Part shown: positions 58,631 to 64,000 of the stretch, piece after piece | Layout of the letters: every line of letters begins with the position of its first letter | Position numbering within the stretch: position 1 is the stretch's first letter | Origin: Heterodera schachtii | Taxonomy: Eukaryota; Nematoda; Chromadorea; Rhabditida; Heteroderidae | Assembly (NCBI GenBank): GCA_023374025.1 | Contig: SIJG01000008.1 | Location: forward strand, 2,244,057-2,308,056 | Direction: 5' to 3' | DNA length: 64,000 bases | Program-made: the position numbers and the translations under genes | Notes under the pieces: generated by a model | Databases searched by the model: none | The model's input: only the letters and a program-made list of their open reading frames with translations | Told to the model about the DNA's origin: nothing

Positions 58631-59194
58631 AAAAGGAAACTTCAAGATTTTAAGCTCAACTGTTCAGTAGCAAACACCGGAGCTCCAAACATCATGGGAC
58701 TTGATTGGATTGTGCCGTTTGAGAAGGCCACGCAATCTCCCATCGCGACGACATTGGATTTGTCAAGCGCCTCAACAAAAGTCAACACAATTGATGAATG
58801 TCCTCGCCATTTCAAAATCGGTGACACTGTTCGTGTGTTGAACTACGGAAAAACTGGCAAGTCAAATTGGTTTGAAGGCAAAATCGTCGCTGGTAAAGGT
58901 CTGATTTGGAAAGTCAAAATTCCATTGTTGAATATTACTGTCAACCGACATGTAAACCAAATGCGTTCTTTTGTCCCTTATCAATCAGAAACGACGTTTC
59001 CGAATGATACAGTTGACCAAGTTCCGCAACAACAAAGTCCTTGCCACCGCTCTGTCGCGACTACTCCGCCGACCAATCTGCCAGTTCAACCAACGCAACG
59101 TCCTCAGAGACAACGCCGTCCGCCGATACGTTACTCGCCGTGACGACAACATTATTTAAGAAAGGAGAAGTTGGATTTAATTTAAGAAGGGAGA

Positions 59195-59511
59195 TGTTGG
59201 ATATGATGGATTTTAATTATTTATTTGAATTAGCGCCAATACAGTAACGATGATGTTCATGTTATTTGTGACGCCATATTCTCCAGTCATTATTCTCCCC
59301 CGCTGTTCTCTCTCATTCATTATTATTTTTCATTATTATTTTTATCATCATTTTCAGTTCTAAATTATTTCTGTTTTGCTCCTTCCGTTTTTACCTTCCT
59401 CTGACTCCGTCGTCATCATTTATTTATTTTATTTGTTCATTTATTTATTTGTTATCATTTGTCTTCCAACAATAAATATTATTTTTCTGTTGTTCCTTCA
59501 CGGACACAACA
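59195..59511 (+). repeat. Putative 3' LTR
   Basis: 317 bp from TGTTGGATATGATGG to CGGACACAACA, after a polypurine tract and before the target duplication. TG...CA ends and a polyadenylation signal agree. No second LTR copy in the window. Confidence 0.65.
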
Positions 59512-59600
59512 TCGCCCAAACTGAGTTTTTTTTCGCATCGCCCAAACTGAGTTTTTTTCGCATCGCCCAAACTGAGTTTTTTTCGCATCGTCTCAGCACG
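59512..59600 (+). repeat. 25-bp tandem repeat, right part
   Basis: Three copies of TCGCCCAAACTGAGTTTTTTTCGCA continue the array interrupted at 58574. Confidence 0.88.
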
Positions 59601-60354
59601 AAGTTTGGGCACCCCAGAAATTTGGGCACCAAACTAAGGATTTAAAAAAAAAATAAAACAAAATAAATATGCAGCTGTTATATAAATCATTAAAATTTAG
59701 TAAATTTAACAACTCTTGCTTAAAATTTATTTTTTCTTGAAAATTGAAAGCCTGGCAATCTTATTATTTCGTCAATTCTTACAGCTGTTTAAACGTAGAT
59801 TTATTTTTTTTTTCAATAATTTTAACATGTACTTGTTTCTGTTTGGACTTAGTCCTGAACACCCAGCTTAGTTGGGCCCCCCTAAAAAATTTTCGATTCA
59901 TAACTTGATTCAAATTTATAATGCTTTTAAATTAGATGGTTGCAATTTAGAGACAATTAAAAACATTTTTGTTTTTAACTCCTTAATTTGGTGCCCAAAC
60001 TTCCGCCTCCCGCCGCCCTAGCAAATCACACAAAATGGAAGCCCAAAAAGTGAATTCATTCATTTTTAAAATGCTTTTTAGCAGTGAAAGCTGAAACGGA
60101 TGACAATTATTATTACATATATACTTTTAAACTGCCGAAAAATGCTTCTTTGGCTGACATTGATGAAGAGAACAAATGTGTGAATTATGAAGATGAGAAA
60201 GATGAGAAGATGGAGGAATTGTTGAGGAACTTTCACAATGCGATAGAAGATAGGAAGAATGAGAGCAAAAATTTTGAGGATTTGAACGCGAAAACTAGAG
60301 TTGGTTTACTCTACGGAAGAAGAGTTGTATGATCACATTAGGAAAAGAAGGAGC

Positions 60355-61100
60355 AATTGAGTTAAAAAGGAAGAGGAGGAGGGGAGGAGGAGGAGGAGAA
60401 TGGAAAGAAAAGGAGGAAGAGGAGGAGAAGATATTGGAAAAAGAAAGGAGGAAGAGAGGAGGAGAAATTGGAAAAAGAAAAGGAGAGGAAGAGGAGGAGG
60501 AGAAAATTGGAAAAAGAAAGGAAGGAGGAAGAGGAGGAGGAGAAATTGGAGAAAAAGAAAGGGAGGAAGAGAGGAGGAGGAGAAATTGAGAAAAAGGTAA
60601 CGAAAGTTTATTGGGGAGAATCGTGAGGGATTGAAAAAAAATAATGTTTGGACAAGAACAAAAAAGAATACTGTGGAGAAAGGTGGAAGCAGCAAAGGCA
60701 GTGGGAAAGAGTAAAAGTGGGAAGAAAAACAATGGTAAAAAGTGAGGAGAAGAGCAGGAAGAAGAGGAGGAGGAGAAAATGGCAGAGAAAAAGGAGGAGG
60801 ATGAATAGAAAGTAAAAAAAGAAGGAAAAGAGAAAGAAGAAGAGAAGGAAGAAAGGAAAGGAAGAGAAAAGAAAAGGAAGATAATAGGGAAGGCAAAAAG
60901 AAAGAAAAGGGGAAGAGAAGAAAATAGAAAGAGAATGAGGAAGGAGAGAAGAGAAGGAGGAGAAAGGGAAGGATAGAACGAAAAAAGAAAAGAAAGAAGA
61001 GAGATAAGGGAAGAGAAGAGGATGTGGAAGAGAAAGAAGATGAGATAGAAGAATGGATGGAGAGAAGAAGAGGCATAGGAGGAAAGAAAGGGATGTGGAA
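60355..61100. repeat. 750-bp polypurine (GA) tract
   Basis: AGGAGGAG/GAAAAAGAAAG-rich. It is the longest such tract in the window and begins right at the tail of secreted copy B. Large minus-strand Phe/Ser/Leu frames are artefacts. Confidence 0.92.
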
Positions 61101-61377
61101 GGAAAGGAAAGCATAAATTAGCCATGCGCACAAAAATTCATTTGTATTGGCTTATAAACAGGAAAATGAATGAATGCCCATCCGGGTCCCATTAAAATTT
61201 ATGATCATTATTAAAATAGCTTTCATGGCTTTTCCTTTTTATGAGCTAAGACAATGAGTGTGGCTGGCGCAAATGCTAACTAATAAAAAGTTATTATTTT
61301 TTGAATGATTCGCCAACGTAAAATTAGAATTAAATTTAGTACGATTATTCCTAGAAAATTGCTAAATTAATGATGAT

Positions 61378-61915
61378 TAGGGATCGGATTCTTAAGTTTT
61401 TACTTATTTTTTCTGCGGCTTTAACTCAGCGAGAAATGCACGAAAAACACATTTTTTGTTCGAAAAACCTTCGTTTTAACGCCCCTATCCGACCCTAGGA
61501 ATCCCTATTTTGAGTGTTCGCCCCTAAAATAAGTTTTTACCCCTATTTTGGCGTTTTCTCCAAAATTTATTAACAAAATGCAATAAAAACGAAAAATACA
61601 CCCCTAAGAATCAATCCAAAAATTTCGAAAAATATACCCCAAAGAATCGATCCAAAAATTTCGAAAAAATATACCCCTAAGAATCGACACTAAAATGAAA
61701 AAACTTTCTAAAATATATCTTATTGTAACTGCAATCAGTGAATAAAATTGCTTGCCTTAATTTTAACTTATTTACATAGAGAAAACAGCAATCTAAAAAA
61801 TTGCACCCCTAAATTTGAAACTTTTCGCCCCTATTTTCGCCCCTATTTCGCGAATTTTTTGCCCCTATTTAGGTCCCTATTTTGGACTTTTTCGCCCCTA
61901 AAAATCCCATCCCTA
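61378..61915. mobile_element. hAT-like MITE (TAGGGAT termini), perfect 8-bp TSD
   Basis: 538 bp, TAGGGATCGGAT to ATCCCATCCCTA, flanked by ATGATGAT at 61370-61377 and 61916-61923. The interior has GCCCCTATTTT words and three TACACCCCTAAGAATCRA units (61597-61685). It is absent from the paralogous duplication copy. Confidence 0.92.
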
Positions 61916-62305
61916 ATGATGATTAATATAACTGCACAAACAATGAAAAATTGTTTAATGTATAAGTCTAATTTTGGCAAATGACATTTTACTAATTATC
62001 CCCATATTATTGTTAAACTGATTATTATCACTATTTTTTTTATTAGATGTATTAACCTATCTATGATTTGATTAGATTTAATTCAATCCAATTTCTTTTT
62101 TTGAAAAAAAGAATGATCAAAGATGGATCACATGACAGGAACCAACAACAAAAAACAAAAGAAAAGTAAGAAAAGCTGTTCCGTGAAATAATTATTGAAC
62201 AATTAATTATGTAATTGCTGTGCTAATTGCTCCTTCAATTAGCACACTAATTATTAGTCAATTGCGTCCGCTTCGTTTGTTACGCCATCACAATTCTTTT
62301 GCTTT

Positions 62306-62423
62306 CAAGCGATGGGAAGCATATTTGACGGTGAATGAACGTAACATAGTGAACAGCGTTATATTGGATGAGATAAAGCCAAAGAATGCCCCCAGGGAAA
62401 AAGCAAAATTGCCGTACAATTAA
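62306..62423 (+). CDS. Possible terminal exon or gene remnant, copy 2
   Basis: WEAYLTVNERNIVNS, then VILDEIKPKNAPREKAKLPYN, stop TAA at about 62422; see the copy at 57380. Same frame conserved, upstream exons unknown. Confidence 0.3.
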
Positions 62424-62895
62424 GCGAAGTCAGTCTTAAAGCCAAAACGACTCAGCTAAATATCACTTGTTGGACGATGCAATAGACATATGCTAAATCG
62501 TAAAAATCAGCTTCATCAAAACCTACATTCAATTTATGCTCTATTCATAAAATATTCACATATAATAATATGCATAAAAATGAGTGATGAGTGATATGAG
62601 GGGCATGTGCATAAAATAATTTTAACAAAAGTATTCCAAATATTTGTGCGATAAATAAACTGATGAAATGAAGTGGAATTCGGTTAGAATATATAAATGT
62701 TATAATGTTAGAAAATTAAAAATATAGAAATCAATTTTTATATAGTATTAATTTGCCCATGGGTTGAATTTGGCCCAATCTGGGGAAAACAATCACCGGC
62801 GAGTTCACTTACTGGCGAAATCAAATACAGACGCCGAAAAAAAAAGAAATAGTTCACTGGCGAAATCACTCACTGGCGAAACATAGCGCCATTAC
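62424..62895. other. Spacer with fragments of the secreted-gene flanking repeats
   Basis: GTCAGTCTT-AAAGCCAAAACG near 62430 is the reverse complement of a motif at 12315-12340 and 12828-12845. A short CACTGGCGAAATCACT repeat lies at about 62805-62885. No gene. Confidence 0.6.
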
Positions 62896-63449
62896 TAGGG
62901 CTTCTTTTTTTAGGCACAAAAAATCGCGAAATAGGCACCTAAAAAGGCAGAAAAAATCGCAAAATAGGCATCAAATAGGCACAAAAACCCTCAAATAGGC
63001 ACTAAAATAGGCAAAAAAAATTTTTTATTAATGCTTTTTAGGTAGCAAAACACGTAAAAATTAATCAAAAAACTTATTTTGCCCATATTTCAATTGTTTT
63101 AAAGTTATTTTCGATAAAATAATTTTTAAACCAAAAATTTTTATTAAGAAAAAATAATTGAATTTTGAGGATCAATTTTTGTGAAATTTTTTTATTCTTA
63201 TGGGTGTATTTTCTAAAAAAATTTTCAAGTCGCTTCTTAGGGGTGTATTTTTCATTTTTATTCCATTTTTGTTATGGATTTTTCCGAAAATTCTGAAAAA
63301 AGCGCCAAAAATGGCGAAATAGGCGCAAAAATAGGCATTATAAAAGTCATCGTAGACACCCCAAACAAAGCGGAAAACGCGTTTTTCGTGTTTATCTGTG
63401 CGTATTAAGTGCCCAAAAATTAGGCATTTGCCTAAAAAAAGAAGCCCTA
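62896..63449. mobile_element. hAT-like MITE (TAGGGCTTCTTTTTTTAGGCA termini)
   Basis: 554 bp with the inverted tip TAGGGCTTCTTTTTTTAGGC at both ends and many AAATAGGCAC repeats within. Flanks GCCATTAC and ATAATTAC match at five of eight positions (old TSD). It contains inverted TTAGGGGTGTATTTT units, the same motif as in the 8.1- and 61.4-kb MITEs. Confidence 0.8.
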
Positions 63450-63804
63450 ATAATTACATATTAGGGTAACACAGGCCCGGGTATTTAGGCAAAAAAACTC
63501 CTATGAAAATGGCAAATTTTGAAAAATTCCGAGTCGGTGCCCTTCATCTCTAAAAAATCTTAAGGCTTATCGCTCGAACAAAAACTCAAAAAAAATTTTT
63601 TTTGTCTAAGTTCGAAGCCCAAACATTTGAAGTGTGAAGTTACAAGAAGTTTTTTGAACAAATTCCCATCTTTGTGCATCAATCCAGAAAAAAACAAGAA
63701 TTTTTAGTACAAAATTGGTCAATCAATACAGTAAAAAACACAATCGATAATTTGTCTGTCGTCTTTCTCTCCCTCTCTCTGTTTGCTCCTCCATTCTGTC
63801 ACGT

Positions 63805-63972
63805 CTACTGTTGCTGCTGCTGCTTGCGCTGCTGCTCCAACTCGGCCATGCACTCGCGCACCAACAGCCGCGCCTGCACAATGTCACGCTTCAGGCGTTC
63901 CTGCGCGTTGCGGTTCGCGTTGTACGTGGGGCCTGTTTGGGTGTGAAACAAATTTAGGAACATGTCATGGTT
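63805..63972 (-). CDS. Terminal exon of an unknown coiled-coil protein (5' part outside window)
   Basis: Acceptor TTTTCAG|AAC at 63972 and TAG stop at 63805-63807. It encodes NHDMFLNLFHTQTGPTYNAN, then QERLKRDIVQARLLVRECMA and a Gln-rich end (EQQRKQQQQQ). Strong heptad-like charge pattern. I do not recognise the family, and upstream exons lie beyond 64000. Confidence 0.6.
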   Translation of the reverse strand, partial: NHDMFLNLFHTQTGPTYNANRNAQERLKRDIVQARLLVRECMAELEQQRKQQQQQ

Positions 63973-64000
63973 CTGAAAATTGTAATAACCTCCATAAAAT

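Larger units (their letters stand above)
58575..59511 (+). mobile_element. Internally deleted Gypsy-type LTR retroelement fragment with 5-bp TSD
   Basis: Inserted in the 25-bp array with TCGCC on both sides (58570-58574 and 59512-59516). An open frame (to TAG/TGA at 59143) joins the end of a retroviral-type protease (NTGAPNIMGLDWI) straight to an integrase C-terminal region (FKIGDTVRVLNYGKTGKSNW, then RHVNQMRSF). Reverse transcriptase, RNase H and the integrase core are missing. A purine tract (AAGAAGGGAGA) precedes a likely 3' LTR, 59195-59511 (TGTTGG...ACAACA, with AATAAA at about 59471). The left end is a perfect palindrome instead of a 5' LTR. Nonfunctional by itself. Confidence 0.82.
57997..60332 (+). 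pseudogene. Paralog of the small secreted protein (copy B), disrupted
   Basis: Exon 1 (57997-58140) encodes a signal peptide (PIFGFIFIVALSLFADVEA) and TVTIRAYCHLTGDYSHG, ending at a consensus donor GAC|GTAAGT. A second homologous piece after TTGTAG (58217 on) has an in-frame TAG and recovers as ELIELYKKAAG only after a frame change. A last exon at about 60082 gives YEDEKDEKMEELLRNFHNA, homologous to copy A, then diverges and ends into a GA tract. Intron sequence is split by a Gypsy-type fragment. Copy B therefore looks broken, though a truncated secreted peptide could still be made. An upstream in-frame ATG exists at 57892. Confidence 0.65.
61105..62423 (+). repeat. Segmental duplication, copy 2 (partner 56790-57497)
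   Basis: Collinear with copy 1 in direct orientation about 4.5 kb away, enlarged by the MITE at 61378-61915. The most conserved stretch is 62320-62423. Confidence 0.88.

Noticed and set aside
60295..61131. Minus-strand open frames of 168-278 codons
   Set aside because: Composition artefact of the 750-bp GA tract; three overlapping frames are equally open.

Overview
This window looks like a gene-bearing chromosomal piece from a nematode, most likely a tylenchid (plant-parasitic) lineage. The phylum rests on two nematode-type 5S rRNA genes, a ground-like (hedgehog-related) gene and a two-finger-type GATA gene. The narrower placement is inference from several GC-AG introns, AT-rich sequence with short introns, and secreted single-copy and paralogous proteins. 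Gene models were built by hand from splice sites, reading-frame phase and protein motifs. I had no transcripts and ran no database search.

Layout. 0-4.1 kb: complete 11-exon secreted histidine acid phosphatase (+). 4.4-10.6 kb: a nest of non-autonomous DNA transposons, several with perfect 8-bp target duplications and hAT-like tips, plus a long polypyrimidine tract. 10.6-11.9 kb: small secreted protein gene (-) with a clear TATA box. 12-14 kb: tandem repeats and a decayed duplicate of the acid phosphatase 3' end, hit by a foldback element. 14.6 kb: 5S rRNA (-). 15.4-16.3 kb: ATX1/ATOX1 copper chaperone (+). 18.6-21.9 kb: a compact lipin-like (N-Lip plus HAD) gene with an apparent signal peptide (+). 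24.7-26.8 kb: unknown six-exon gene with an F-box-like start (+). 27.7-30.8 kb: unknown seven-exon multi-pass membrane protein (-). 31.6-36.5 kb: UTP25 (rRNA processing, -), with two alternative copies of exon 3. 36.9 kb: second 5S rRNA (+). 38.6-39.9 kb: acidic five-exon protein (+). 40.5-47.9 kb: large low-complexity-rich GATA factor (-). 51.3-55.9 kb: ground-like domain protein (-). 56.8-62.4 kb: a direct segmental duplication bracketing a broken paralog of the 10.6-kb secreted gene, itself invaded by a deleted Gypsy-type element. 63.8 kb: 3' end of an unknown gene (-).

The genes are independent eukaryotic loci and no operon logic is evident. Shared themes are mobile-element traffic (at least nine hAT-like MITEs and four or more foldback elements, often in introns), secretion (acid phosphatase, lipin-like protein, the two small-protein paralogs, ground-like protein) and small frame breaks in otherwise conserved genes. 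The most unusual items are the secreted-looking compact lipin, the equal-length phase-1/0 duplicated exons in UTP25, the secreted-protein pair with a conserved core promoter, and internal motifs shared by MITEs that have different termini.
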